The position numbers and the translations under genes were made by a program. Below, in pieces: positions 24,803 to 37,454 of a DNA stretch of 64,000 nucleotides. This stretch comes from Eutreptiella sp. 'Long Island Sound 2002' (lineage: Eukaryota > Euglenozoa > Euglenophyceae > Eutreptiales > Eutreptiaceae), in contig OZ038381.1 of NCBI GenBank assembly GCA_964036045.1, positions 151,112,352-151,176,351 of the forward strand, given 5' to 3'. The notes beneath the pieces were generated by a model. The model did no database searches. It saw only the letters and a program-made list of their open reading frames with translations, and was not told the DNA's origin. Positions within the stretch are counted from its first letter, which is position 1; every line of letters starts with the position of its first letter.

Positions 24803-25166
24803 TGTGCCTACTGCACTATAGCTGTCTTGGCTGAGGAGGGGCGCAAAAAAGGGGTGGGTCTTATAAATGGGGGTTTCCAGGTGGGTCGACAGTCGAGGGG
24901 GACTGAGTATATCCAAAATCCCCTCCTTCCACATCTCCATGGGCGGTGGTGATACCACGCGCGACGCATGGCAACGCAAAGCGACGAAGCACAACCACAA
25001 ACACTATTAGAGACAACAAGGAACAAATGCGGCACGATACAGCAACGCACGCAACTTGAGCAAGTGGCAAGTGAAACACATGCACTTCACGACTCCGTAA
25101 CGCAACGCACCACACCACAATGCATCACAAGTGACATCACACTCCATCCACACGCATCATGAGTAC

Positions 25167-25446
25167 CTGCGTGCTTTTGAGGTGTGCAAGAATGGGCAGC
25201 ACCACGTTCGGGGCCTCGCCAGGCTTCGTGTAAGCCGCCTTTCGGGCATTTAACGTCTCTTCGATCTTCTTCACGAGCTTTTCGAGCTCGAACTCGGTAA
25301 AACGCTCTTCCAAGGACAAAGACCGGTCATTAATATCTTGGAATGCCAAATACTTTGGGTTTTCTGCCCGATACTTCTTCAAGAGATCAAACTCATCAAC
25401 CCCGCTCTCCTTCAACTCGGCCTCATGATCGCGTAGCATTGGAATC
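25167..25446 (-). CDS. Exon 1 (as numbered here) of the long coiled-coil gene
   Basis: 280 nt: acceptor ggcatcag, one leading base, then 93 codons ending at CAG|GTACTC. The peptide reads MLRDHEAELKESGVDEFDLL, then an acidic LEERFTEFELEKLVKKIEET coiled-coil stretch, ending LPILAHLKSTQ. Because it has an acceptor and enters mid-codon, it is an internal exon. The true 5' end lies upstream (higher coordinates), possibly beyond the transposon island. Confidence 0.8.
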
Positions 25447-25804
25447 CTGATGCCCCTTCAGCAAGGTGACCCTCCTCCACCTTCAAACCAAAGATCACCG
25501 AGCGTACGCAAGTGGTGGGGGCACTGTAAAGGCAAAGTTCATCAATTTACGACAAATACTGGAAGACAATTGGCAAACGACATTTGGGGTAATGTGCACC
25601 AAATCTTGCAAGAGACCACAACCTAAGTTTTTTCGGTTGGGGCCAACCATGAAAGCCGAAGCATTATCACCCCCCTTGGCCAAACCTACCCCATCTCCAC
25701 TGTCGAAGCCGTTCCCAACAACACAAGAGCCACTTTTGAAGAGTACTGTAGAATTGGTTAAAGACTTTGCGGGGCATGCCCAACAGCGAAACCTATAGGC
25801 AGAT

Positions 25805-26360
25805 TTTACCCAGCCCTAGGGTCGGGTTGACTCAAACAAGTCACGATTTTTTGACTCACTCATGTCAAGTCACCAGTCACGCCGCTCTAGTCGACGGAGT
25901 CAAGTCACGATGTCGCGCGGTGACTGTGACGGAATAGGCACTAGGAGTCATTGATCGCCGGTTCAAATCCCACTTTGGGCTCTACTGTGGCGTACTGATA
26001 GCTCAGCCTATGGGCGATAGCTGGGATGGGCGGGGATCGAACCTACGTTGTAGCATTTTTAATGCCAACGTCACCTTACATTACTATAGAACCATCTTGC
26101 GTTTCGAAGCTCATGCTTTGTGGGGTGCTAGCTTTGGCCGGCACCATGATTTTTTAGAAAATTTTTTGAAAAAAATCGAGTATGACTCTCATGAGTCAAG
26201 TTTATGGGGCGACTGAGTCATGACTCAGTCACCAGTCACCAGTCACGATCGCCGAGGACTCACTCGAGTCAGTCATCAGTCGTCGACTTTTTGACTCAGT
26301 CAAGTCTCAGTCACCGCCTGTCAATTTCGACTCGGTCAGCCCAACCCTGCCCAGCCCCGG
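25805..26360. mobile_element. Non-autonomous element with terminal inverted repeats and tRNA-like motifs
   Basis: Left end 'cagccctagggtcgggttga' is complementary to the right end around 'tcggtcagcccaaccctgcc'. Both arms are packed with GACTCA/AGTCACCAGTCACGA words. The centre holds a B-box-like 'ggttcaaatcccac' (25962) and a D-arm-like 'gatagctcagcc' (25997). It also has the complement of a B box, 'ggggatcgaacc' (about 26033), so tRNA-like pieces in both orientations. No protein. Confidence 0.5.
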
Positions 26361-26479
26361 GCACTTCACTCGAGCACCCTTGCCCAAGTGAGGACCACTT
26401 CTCAGAAGTTCTCTCTGCCGGCGTGTTTGTTTGTCGGTTACTCTTTTCTTTGCCGGCGGTTGGCGGTCGCAGTCCCGTA

Positions 26480-28750
26480 GCACTACCCCACCGCCCCTTG
26501 GTTGGGAGGAAAAAAAGTCCTTAATAGGGGACAAGGTCTAAATAAGGTCTATGGGTCTAGGGGACCCCAAAGACATTTCCTCCCCTATTCCCCCAACGGA
26601 GGTACTCACCCTGTGGGCTCATTTGGGTGGTGCAGGGTCAAGGGCAAAAATCAGGGGTACCTCAATATTCAACCCACCTCTGCCAAACACCTATCTGAGA
26701 AACAAAGGCACATAAGGCTTCAGGCATGCAAACAGGCAATCAAAATTAGAAGGCACAGCAATGGGACAATCAATGCAACATGTGAACACACATCATCCAC
26801 CAGCATTAGCATCAGGTCCAGGACCAACAAAGCTTTGGATGAGGCATATGGCATTGTTTCTAACGTGCAAATGAGTCAGGCATTTCTCAACAGCTTGCTT
26901 CCTGTCCCTGCAATGTTTCCACCTGGCCCATCGGCGCAGCCAATCAAGGTGTTGTGCCTCCATTGGCTCTTCATCCGCCAAGCCTGAAAACAGATTCATT
27001 TGCACAAAATACACACCTTGGCTGACAGCAAACAGTTCTTTTGGAGTGGGCCGATGGGAAGGGAAATGGGATGCAACAAATCCTGCAAAGCTGGCTGCAC
27101 GGACAACCTGCAACACGCCGCCGGCACACACTTTACCAGCCACACGCATTTTGAGGGTGAGGTAGTCATAAATGCTGAAGAAGGTTGCACTCTGGCCTTG
27201 ATGCCCTGCAAGAATGCTGTGCATCTTGTGGTCAGAACTCAGGAAGAAAACAAGCTCCTTCATGGCACCATCGAACGGAATCAGAGTTTCATGCATAGCC
27301 TGAATCTCTCTAAGCAAGTCTCTACAAGCCTCCTCTAAATTGTCATAGGACTCATTACCTTCAAAGATACAGATGCAGTCAAGGTTAGACACAGATCTCA
27401 CCTTGTCATGGGGCACGTTCAGCAATCTGAGGGCAACCTTTGTGGACCCTTGACCTGAGTCTGCATGAACTACAACAGCTATACGGCCACCCAGGTACTC
27501 ATGATCTCTGAACCAACCTGCAGACCGCAGAACTTCTAATCTCTGAAACAACCAGCTCTTAACACTAGGTGCTCTAACAACCATCACTGGTTCCATGCTC
27601 TTTTCCTGACCCACCTCCAACTCTTTTAACTCGACTTTCAGAGGATACCTCAACTTCTTCTCCTGTGCCGCCAGCCGGCGCCAGCCGGCCAGTTTGTGGC
27701 CTCCCCAGGAGGCAAAGATGCGTCGCAGGGTGCGCAGTTGCGAGTCGCACAGCAGCACATCCGTCTTCAATTGCAGAGTCCCATACTGTGGCACCACCAA
27801 ATGCATGACCCCAGGATCCTGCACAGATTTAGTAAGCTTCTCCATAACAGCAGTATGCATGGGGACTTGACCACGGCATGTCCATTCAGCGAAGGTGTTG
27901 ACAGCTTCCTTTTTGTTCCTGACCTGGCGAGCAGTGACACTATCCCTTGGAAGGGTTCGTCACTTGCATTAAGGTCGTAGGCCGGCCACCAGTCTGGACC
28001 TTGATGCACTTCAGGCCGTGGTGATCATACATGGCCCTTTCGACGAGGACTCTTAGGGCACTCTGTTCAGTGGCACTCAACTCCTTGGTCTCCTCATTGC
28101 CTTTTCGACGCGTCGCACGCTTGCTGACCAGGAAGTAATCTCGTCGCAGGGCCCTGACAGTGTTCGCAGCAGAGAGGTACCTGGTTTTCCAATCCACAGA
28201 GGACTTCAACCATGTTGTCTGCTTGGAGTCGGCATATGTGAACAGCATTTCACTCGAAGCAGTTTCTTTCGCCCATGTTTCAACCTGTCGCAAGAAAGCT
28301 TCAGGAGTGGCAGCGAGACCCACAAACATATCATAATCCGGCAGCAGTGGCTGTGAACAGAGGGGTTCGTCTTGAGAAGGCTGTGAGCAAGGTGGATCCA
28401 TGCACTCTGATTTGCGACGCTTTCTCTCTGGAGTTTGTGTGTCCCAGTTTTCCTGGCTGAATGGGTCTGCGATGGTCTCATCGCGCCGGCGGCCACAGTG
28501 CGAGCAGAGCCCTTTCCTTTTCTTAAGGTGCCTCATCTGTGATAGCTTCTGCGCATAGTAGACCTGTTCATTGTCATCCAAAGGCCTTCCCCAGCAATGT
28601 GAAGGGTGCCGACCGCACTGAACGCAAACCCATTCCGTTTGTTCCCATGCCATACCAGCGACGCACCACTGCTCCTAGCGACGAGTGTTCCTGTCCCAGA
28701 TGCCGATTTCGATGAAATCCACCCACAGCGCTTCAACCATGCAATGGGGC
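26480..28750 (-). mobile_element. DNA element copy 1 (deleted, frameshifted)
   Basis: Shares long stretches of near-identity with 34578-44655. The 3' end (26486-27000) matches 34582-35010 and 42475-42540, and the coding part (27110-28010) matches 43750-44650. Relative to copy 2 it lacks about 1.08 kb (42669-43748 of copy 2) and carries no LTR insertions. Its outer borders are approximate; I did not find clear terminal inverted repeats. Confidence 0.7.
26793..28653 (-). pseudogene. Transposase-like gene of copy 1, one frameshift and an internal deletion
   Basis: Two minus-strand frames make up the gene. The first (28653-27940) starts with paired Cys motifs (CVQC-GRHPSHCW ... CSHCGR), a likely zinc-binding head, then a helical middle. 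The second (27860-26793) has GGRIAVVVHADSGQGSTKV, an acidic LDCICIFEGNESYDNLEEAC segment and ELVFFLSSDHKMHSILAGHQ. The G-Q-G-S, E/D and D-H-K-x8-GHQG signature is what I would expect of an RNase-H-like transposase core, though I cannot name the family. The frames are separated because copy 1 reads 'atccctt' where copy 2 reads 'gtcctt' (27940-27950), a 1-bp insertion. The 1.08-kb deletion fuses the core directly to the C-terminal tail. Confidence 0.6.
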
Positions 28751-28984
28751 AGGCTCACATAGCAGCACACTGTGTATGGCTGCTTGAATGCATGACAGAC
28801 ACAACTAAACCAAGGAAAATAGACATGCACGAAAAATCTGCTTTGCCATGTGAGATTTGGTCGATGTGAATGCTATAAATCGTAATCTATTGAAAACACA
28901 TCAAATCCTGGTTAGGGGAGCTTCGGTTCACGAATGGGCATTGATCTGTGCTTTTTCTATATTCGCCCGTTCTTTTTATATGTC

Positions 28985-29055
28985 CCTACCTTTATTTCCG
29001 CCCGGTGCGCTAGTGGTAGGCCTACTCACTGTTTTGACTGCTGGCGGTTGGATCG
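28985..29055 (+). repeat. tRNA-like (SINE-type) sequence
   Basis: 'gctagtggtaggcctac' resembles a D arm/A box and 'ggcggttggatcgcg' a T arm/B box at tRNA-like spacing. Acceptor arms do not pair, so this is a tRNA-derived repeat rather than a tRNA gene. Confidence 0.35.
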
Positions 29056-32000
29056 CGACTTTACCGTAACCGCCAGTTTAACTGTTTATAATGGAAATTT
29101 TAACGCAATCCGTCACGAAGGCTCCAAAGCCTTCAGGAACTGCATGGACGCTTCCGCAATTTTCACATCTTACCCTCGCAACCTTAATCCGAATTTTTCA
29201 GGATGTCGAAATCGGATTTTCGACTTCGACATCCCCGCACTTGATTTGACCTCTTTCGAGTGGACCTACGTGCTTCCCTATGCACGAATCAACTTCCCTT
29301 TTATCTTGCCCTCCATTTGACTCAGAGATATGGGCAAAACAAAGTTGATTCGTGCGGCCACTTGTGAGGGTCATATCTCGTGCCGCTTGCGAGTATTGAC
29401 GATAAGGAAACGTGGGATGTATTCACAATACTCCCGACGTAATTTAGGAAGCTTTATATGCCTTGCGTCTCCACACGTGCGCGCTAGTGTAATGGATCAT
29501 GGTCAAGAGGGTAGAGTTTGCGTTGTAACTCTATGGCCATGATATTGCGTGCGTTAGGATAACTTTCGAGTGTAGCGCGCAAGTGTTGGTGTTGCATAGG
29601 AACTCTCCTTGAGTTCCTATGAGCAATTGACACAAAGTTATGCCCTTGGAGGGGCATGACATATCGTGGTGGGAGCTACCTTTTTGGGCAGTATGTGGTA
29701 TGTGCCATGTGTTGTGTTGTGTGCCCATTTGGCGGGTCCATTACTCCAAGCCAAGCCCGCCAATGGACCTCATATTGTGCAAGCCCCTTCTCCATACTCC
29801 CTACGGTCAATTGCAAGCCTAACCTTCGTGAAGGGAAGCTTGTGTGGCGATCCCAAAGCGATGCGTTGGGAGCAAGATGTGTGTTTTGCAATTTTCCATA
29901 TTTTCATGTGCCCACTTGGGAAGTAGCGCTCGTAACCTTTCAAGGCGCCCCAAGTGGAGCACCTATGTGGGATCGAAGGTCATTGGTGTCAAGTCATTGT
30001 GTTTAGAAGGATTAAGTGATTGCACGATCCAAGCCAAAGATATTATAATATAATTGTGGACCTTTCAAGGCACTTTTATGTGTCTTTGTGCCAATTTTGC
30101 CGTTTTTGGCCCGTCATGATGTCAAGTGGCGACCGTGTATCTCAACGTTGCGCTCAATTGACATCATGACCCAAGTATGTTATGAGGGTACATACTTCGG
30201 TGCCCAACATATCTTGGACCCGGCGAGTAACTCCTCTTAGGCTTGGCATACCGTGGCCGCCATGTTGGCGATTTGGGACTATCCCAAATCATGGGCTCAC
30301 TTGGCGACCCTGCCATTCCCGAAACCGGAGGAGTTGGGCGACGCCCAAAAGATATGTTGGACACACATGACTTGATACCAATCCTATGGCACACTTCGGT
30401 CCGAGTCGGGCATGTGCCTCATTTGCCCCAACCATGAGTGTGCGCATTTTTGGCCATTTTGAGCAATTTTCCACTTTTGCTGCCCGCCGTGCACCATGTT
30501 CTAACCCTCGTGCACGCCGGACGCATGGACCAATGGACCACATATGACATGGGTGTTATGGGTAATGGTCCCCATGGTCCACACACCACGTGGGCGAAGC
30601 GGAGCCACCTTCGTTAAGGCGCTAGCCCAAAGTGAGTGTGGGCAATTTTGCAATTTTGACATTTGTGGACCCAATTGGGATCGTCACCACGCCGAGTGGC
30701 ATGGAGATCTTTGAGAGCCAAGGGCATGGGAGTCTCCATTGGACTCCCGGTGGATCGCGTATGGGATGGCGGATCCGATCTCCAAGCCGGCGTGGAGATA
30801 TACTATTGGGAGCACACCGAATTTTGGCTCATTTCAAGCAGCCAAAATGACCCCATTTTGGGACCCCAATTTCCCCCTTCCGTGTGGTCAATTGGCGGCC
30901 CCATTTCTCTAAGCCCATAGGGAGCCCGGACCTAATTCCAAGTTGTACACTCAGATATAAGTCCTGGGTCCTGCCTCCTACCCTGTGAGCCATTGGCCTT
31001 ACCTTGGCCGAGCGAGCCACGCGTGGGAATGACGCAAATTTTGGTGATTTTGGCATCATGACCCCACTTGACGCATCCGTGTTGCCCTGATGCCGGGACC
31101 TCAGAGGGAACCAGGTTGGGTGAGGGCTCCAGGGAGTTCGTACTCGAAGGGCATAGGGTCAGTTGCCTCGTCCCTACCTCTGGCGGGTCCGGACGAGGGG
31201 TCAATTTTGGAGTTTTTCAAGCTAATATCAGTTTGGGCTGAAACAGCCCATTTTCAGCTACCAACTCCTGGGTGATAATGGCGGGGCCATATCTCTGGCT
31301 CAGAGTGGAGTTGGGACCTGCCGTTAAGGGAGCATAGGGAGCCACTGTCGGTTGGCCTTGGAGCCCCTTGGTTCCCAGAAACCGCCTGTGGCTAGGCGGG
31401 ACACCTCTCCCATTGGCAGGGTTTCAGGGTCCGGACTGAGCAGGGCATGGGTTGTGTTTGAGCCCCCGCCCCCACCAGCCACTGAGAGGGTCGGACCTGG
31501 GATTGGGATATGAGTTGGGATTGAGTGTCTATTGTCCTGTAATGCCCTTACCCTAGTACAGTCTTAACCCCATGTGTACATATCCTGATGTGTTGTTGTA
31601 CATACTTTTGTTCCCTCTTTGCAGAGTGGCAAGGATTCTGAAACGCTTTGTCACATGACATGAGCGCATTGATGCCCCTGTGAGCGTAGTGCTTTGCCTG
31701 CCTGCTCACTTGCGCGTGTCCCGCAGCGTCCCGTGGCCGGCCCCCCACGGGAACGCGTCACTAGTGCTCGTTTGCACACTCTCCGTTTCCTCATTACGGC
31801 TGATTTCAGCTGATTCCAGCCTCAATCGTGTACATTCCTGCATTCCAGGAAATTGTGGTGTCAGTTTGTCGGATTTCTGTAAAATCTAGTGACGGCTTCG
31901 TCCAATTGCCCTGCCGCGGACCTAGGCAGGACACCTTGTGGTGAATATATACTATCTCTGTTAACCATTGCTCTCTCTGTGTGATTTGACTCCTTAATCG

Positions 32001-33095
32001 AAGCCCAATTCAGTGTCAATTGTCTCAATTCGTGCCAATTCTGTATACATTTTGGCCATCTGGAGCACATGTTGTCGGTTCGAAAAGAGAAAAGCGGGAA
32101 TAACACCATGTAGAGTACGTGGAGGACACCGTACCATGCCCGCGAGAGCAACAACCGCTCACAACAGGTCATTTGTCTCGAATCCCCCTGCATTTCATGT
32201 GTTGATTTGTCTGATTTTGCTGAATTGCACCTCATCCTCGACCAGGACACGGTTTGGTATCCTTTCGAGATACGTTTAGGTCTCTTTTGACCTAATTTTG
32301 TTTCCTTTGGTTGTTTTTCATGTCTCATTCTTGTACATTGTGCTGTCATTTACCCTGATTCAGTCTCTATCCATTGGATTGTGAGCAGATCCGGACAGAT
32401 TTTGCTGCTTAGAGGCGCGTTTTTCGGCTTTTCGCCACAATCACGCCTTCGTTGACCCGGTAACACACCACAGTGTGTTCGTGGAGGCGGAGTGTAAGTG
32501 CGGCTACCCTCAATCCGCGCAGATCTGAGGTTAATTCAGGTCAATGCACCCCCCTTCAGCCAGATTCAGCTCATTTCCGTACACTTACATATTGGGGGGC
32601 TCCCTAATTTTTACCCAAACAGTTCGTGTATATGATGGACACGCCGGATTCAATTCTGATGTCCGTTGCTGCTGGATTGGTCGCGTTCCAATGATTTGTT
32701 GGAATTGCCGGCGCGCGTGCGCAAATTAAATCAGCCAAATATTTTTTCGTAATCGGATTTTTTTTAAATTATACAGGAAGAATTATCAGGAATTATATGT
32801 ATCATATTATCCGCCTACATTTTCTTGTAGACTGGGATTTTTTGCAAGTTCATATCTTCATCTTCATTGTCTTCACTGTCGTGCTTGTACCTCATGGACC
32901 CCAAGGGCAAGGCCTCAGCACCGACCCCTCCATACCGCCGGGACGCACAGAAGGGATACCTGCCCTCTGTTCCCTTTCCCCATGCCGGCCCTGAGCCCTC
33001 CGGCCAGGCTCCGCGGAGCTTTCTCAAAGGGAATAGCTTAGAACAGCACAAAGTAAACATCACCCGGCACCGAGAAAACAAGCCGACCACGGCCT
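29056..33095. other. Long stretch without a recognised gene
   Basis: Only short, composition-driven frames are present. A 48-bp hairpin (29496-29543: atcatggtcaagaggg pairing across to tatggccatgat) and a small one at 29599-29625 are visible. Sequence at 29.6-31.5 kb has recurring 'ccatttgg/ccaaatgg' words and may be a decayed element. Confidence 0.4.
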
Positions 33096-33099
33096 TTTC

Positions 33100-33935
33100 A
33101 TGGATCACAATTAAGCTTACAGAATTCGAACCGCATCTCTACAGCAAACGGATCCATACGGTTCAGCGATGAAGCGATAATTTTGTCATTGGCCCGAAAT
33201 CCCACGCAAGTTTTATCCAGAGAAATGCATTCTCCAGATAAGGGCTTATCCGGTGAATTGCGGCAAAATGGCCGCCGGAAGCCGAGAAATGGCGATTCCC
33301 AGCTAAGAACACGGGATTCCAACCGCCGGTGTGATCAACACTACACTGCCGTTGGCTACATTGCATGAGGGTCTTTCGGTATCACAGACAAAAGAGATTT
33401 CAATTTTCAAAAAAATCTTAAGATTTTTGGATGCATTGTTCATTGGCAATTTCGTTTTACTTTTTATAAATTTTATAATATTTTTTCCACCCCGTTGGTA
33501 GTATGTAGACTGCTGATGCTCCATGGGTATCATGCGCCATCCAACCTTTTGTTTCCCCGGCTCGAATCCTGCTTGACGAATTTTGGCGGTGACTTGCTTT
33601 TTTGCACGATAACCTGCGCTGCACAAATTTGGGGAGCGGGATTCGAACCGCGCATTAAAACATCAGGCATATTACCGATGAGATAAATCGCCAGCAGACA
33701 ATGCATCCAAAATTCTGAAAATTGAAATTCATTTTAACCAACGGTTGGATCCCTTTTGTCTGCCATTTGGAAACCCTCAATGGGCCAGCATTTGGTTTTG
33801 GTTTCGTTTCTGTTTGGTTGGTTGTGTCAGTGTCCCCTGTCAGCGGCGGCTCGAATCCCATGTTCACAGCTGGGGATCGCCATTCTGGCTGCTGTGCGCC
33901 GCAATTCTCCGGATAAGGGCTTACCCGTAGAAAAC
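33100..33935. repeat. Inverted pair of tRNA-derived repeats (cluster of five or more tRNA-like motifs)
   Basis: The arm at about 33208-33320 matches the reverse complement of about 33838-33958 with scattered changes (shared 'ataagggcttatccgg', 'gcaattctccggataagg', 'tggcgatccccagct'). The inner arm 33400-33445 matches the reverse complement of 33700-33735. Within lie B-box-like motifs: 'attcgaacc' at 33124 and 33642 (complement), 'ggctcgaatcc' at 33558 and 33848, 'gattccaacc' at 33314. D-arm-like sequences sit at tRNA spacing. The whole can fold into a large hairpin with a loop of about 250 nt. Confidence 0.6.
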
Positions 33936-35015
33936 GTATTTCTCCGGATGGGGAGAAAATATGCGACAATGTGACAATTTTCGGTTGAGAATAGGAATGG
34001 GCGGACCCCCCCCCCCTCCCTCCAACACGGTCGGTGGCCCCACACTCCCTGCTACACCCGTATACCCCCGTAGCAAAAGACACAAGCATTAGATAAAGAC
34101 CAACATCCTGAACACGCTGCATATCCTTTCGAAAATCCGTAACCTTCTTGTCATTCCTACTCAAACACCAATATATTACCAAGATGTTCTCAATTTTACG
34201 AGCTATGTCATACATTTCCTGTAACGCAATGACGTCACACTTTGGAACCTTACAACAGGTCATCCAACTAGATTTACGGATTGCAACAGTGGCTACAGTG
34301 TCCAACCTGGTCTTCGTAGTGTGAAAATTGGCGCCATTTTGGCGCTACACAAAGAAAGTACGAAGAAACGCCTTTTTCAAAAACCAGCCAAAAGGGTTGG
34401 AAACACAAGGCAATACAACATTGTCGACGGGCCTATTAAATAACAATGATGTTGATCTATAGATTCGTTGTCTTACAAGCAAGCAAACACGCAGCAGAAA
34501 AGAACAAGGGTATAGAGGGTCGTTTTTGGGTTTCCGGCAGTCCCGATGACGGACTTGAGAATGGGAATCGGAGGAGCACAACCCCACCGCCCCTTGTTTC
34601 CAAGGGAAACAAGTCCTTAATAGGGGACAAGGTCTAAATAAGGTCTATGCGTCTAGGGGACCCCAAAGACAGTTCCTTCCCTATTCCCCCAACGGAGGTA
34701 CTCACCCTGTGCGCTCATCAGGGTGGTCCAGGGCCAAGGGCAAAAATCAGGGGGTCCTCAATATTCAACCCGCCTCTGCCAAACACTTGTCTCAGAAACA
34801 AAGGTACATATGGCTTCAGGCATGCTATCAGGCAATCAAAATTAGACGGCATAGCAATGGGACAATCAATGCCAAATGTGAACACACATCATCCGCCAGC
34901 ATGAGCATCAAGTTCAAGACCAACAAATCTTTGGATGAGGCATATGGCATTGTTTCTACTGTGCAAATGGGTCAGGCACTTCTCCACAGCTTGCTTCCTG
35001 TCCCTGCAATGTTTC

Positions 35016-35437
35016 TGTAATACAACCCAACTTGGTCTTGGCTGAGGTCTATTCCTTGACCCTTGTTCCCATGGACACTAAAGCACAGGCACTGATCCAA
35101 ATACTCCAAAGCATTTTAGATCACTAGACGTGATCTACAAACATGCCTGTGCAAAACACAGCAAACTGTCCTAAACATGCCGAAAAATTTACAAAACACT
35201 CAGAATATTATAAAACCTAGAAAATTATAAAATCTGTAGATTTTACCTAAGTTTTCTTCATGTCAAAAATTTAAATCTACGCACAATAATCGCGATGCGC
35301 GGCTGCCATCTGGCATTTTCCGTCCGCGAATTTCGCGGGCCATTCAGCAGCCCATATGATAAAAAAAATGCATAATCTGTAATAAATTTGGAAACAAAAT
35401 AGATAAGAATATCTTCTACATTTGTGGACCCATTACA
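35016..35437 (-). repeat. 3' LTR of element A
   Basis: 422 bp, TG...CA ends. Differs from its partner at only a handful of positions (for example 'cttctaca' versus 'cttataca' near the end), implying a fairly recent insertion. Confidence 0.9.
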
Positions 35438-37290
35438 CTCCCCCACCAAGCTCAAACTCAGGGTCCAGAGCTGAGTTTGTTGCTGAAAAATATGAATAAT
35501 GGGGGCAAATGGGTAAGAACACCCAAAGCTAATCTGAGCTTTTCAGCATAAACCTATACTATACCTGTGACATGGTATTTACTACAAGCATTATGTACAA
35601 AACAAAAACTTCTGCCACACCCCAGTGCACTGAAATGGAAACCCACCAGGTGTCAGGGGCTTTTTGTTTTAATGTACAAAAAAATATCCCTGCTCAGGGG
35701 TTGGGGAAAAGCCTGCAGCAAAAGGCTATAAAAACCCCATTCCCTTTCTGGGAGGCGTTGTAACACACTCGCACCAAAAACTGTATATAATGAAAAAAAA
35801 ATCCTGCACATCTTTCTGAGCTTACCTATAACTTGCAGTCGTTTCTCATTATATAAAAACCAGCTCCAACAGCCCTAGTCAGTGCAAAAACCCAGCCAGA
35901 GTTTCGAAATGATTTTCAAAACCCAACTGCAATTTCTGCCTAGGGAGCCTGGCCCAGAGTACCCTGCCTAGGGGAGACCCCAAAAGGACAGAGACACACA
36001 GGCACAAGGCACAGAGCATGGGCACACAAATATCGTACAAACAGATTCTGTTGTGCCCACTGGGTTCGCACCATCCCGGTGCCGTGCACAGTACTTTACA
36101 GAGTGCAGGTGCACTCCACAACGTGCACTGCACAGTACTTGTGCAGCATTGAACAAACGAACAAAAGAGAAAAAAGAACACGTCACAGCAAAAAAAAATA
36201 TTCAATTCTTCAGACTCCTCCACATAGCATCCAGTATCAACCCTCTGACCTGCAACGTCATCTCTTCACCATACCATGCACGCTTTCACATACCTCGCAC
36301 TCACCAAGCAAAGTGCTCACACCCAGACACCAGAACTGAGGAACACCCTGCAAATTCAAATGCCAAACCCTTTCCCAAAATAAAAAAATGTAAAGTACAA
36401 CTCTGCCAGCCGAGCAGAGGTTCCCACTGACCCACCTGCTCTCTGCCCTACCACTGGGCCTGACGTCTCACGCACTGGCGTACCTGCTGACCTGGAGGGG
36501 GGAGGGGGCGTAGTTGGCGTCCCATACCCCAACCCCACTTATAAAAGTATAATGAAGGCTTGCCATGCCCCCCACTACATGTCCTCGGACCACCCAAAAA
36601 TCTGCAGCAGGTAAAGAGTATAAAAAAATATCCCCAGGGGTTGTAGAAGTTTTTCAAGAAAAGGTTTTTTGGCTCTGGATCTCCCAAGGGGGCTGCTGCA
36701 CTGAAGGGGGGGGTACCTCAAAGGCGAATTGGCCTCCCCTCAACCCATCTCCATCCCCCAACCCATCTCGTGCAGCCCCTTTCAGCAAAAAAGGCAGAGA
36801 AAATCTGGAGAAAATTACCTGGAAAGACCTGTGAGTGACAAAGAGGCATGTGCAAAGCCGTGCCACAAACAGAATAAATACAGGCGCCCACACAGGGCCC
36901 AAACAAGGCCAACAGGCCCACAGCCCACAACGAAGGGCTCGCAAAGCAAAATAGGGCATATCCAAGCCCACAGACAAAACAAAAACAAACCTGAACCTCC
37001 ATACACTACCACAAACAACTTCCCATACTTTTTTATTATCCTACGACGCGCATTGTCATACCCAAATTTCACATTCTACTCATTTAGTCCACATTCAGCC
37101 ATATCTGCAAAAATATCACAACAGCCACCAAAATCCAGCAAACCAACCATGAAGTTAGCATGCTAACCACAAGAGCGCCCGCCTTACCAACAGGCAAACA
37201 AACGCCTCACCGCCAAGAAAGCGAACATGCCCCATAACGCCGCACCGCCAAACCCACACAGAATCGTTTGCCCTCAGTCAAGCGCACAGT
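35438..37290. other. Internal non-coding part of element A
   Basis: No coherent protein. At 37140-37200 a 'gttagcatgctaac' palindrome and 'agagcgcccgcc' look faintly tRNA-like on the minus strand. Other frames are short and lack domains. Confidence 0.4.
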
Positions 37291-37454
37291 TGAAACAGGC
37301 ACAGGCACAGGGCATCATTGGATCATTGTGGAATCCGGATGGAATCTAAATGTGCACAAAGTGGAGTATTGAATATGCACAAATAGTAACAAATATGCAG
37401 CAATTACTACATTTATGTATCCGCGATGTGAACGTGCGCGCTTGTCTGGTTACA
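37291..37454 (-). repeat. 3' LTR of element B
   Basis: 164 bp, near-identical to 40832-40995. Confidence 0.9.

Noticed and set aside
33606-33692. Possible intact tRNA gene on the minus strand
   Set aside because: The B box is good (ggttcgaatcc) and the D arm passable, but anticodon and acceptor stems do not pair; treated as tRNA-derived repeat.
37140-37200. tRNA-like sequence with gttagcatgctaac
   Set aside because: The palindrome could be an anticodon stem, but no B box follows at the right distance.
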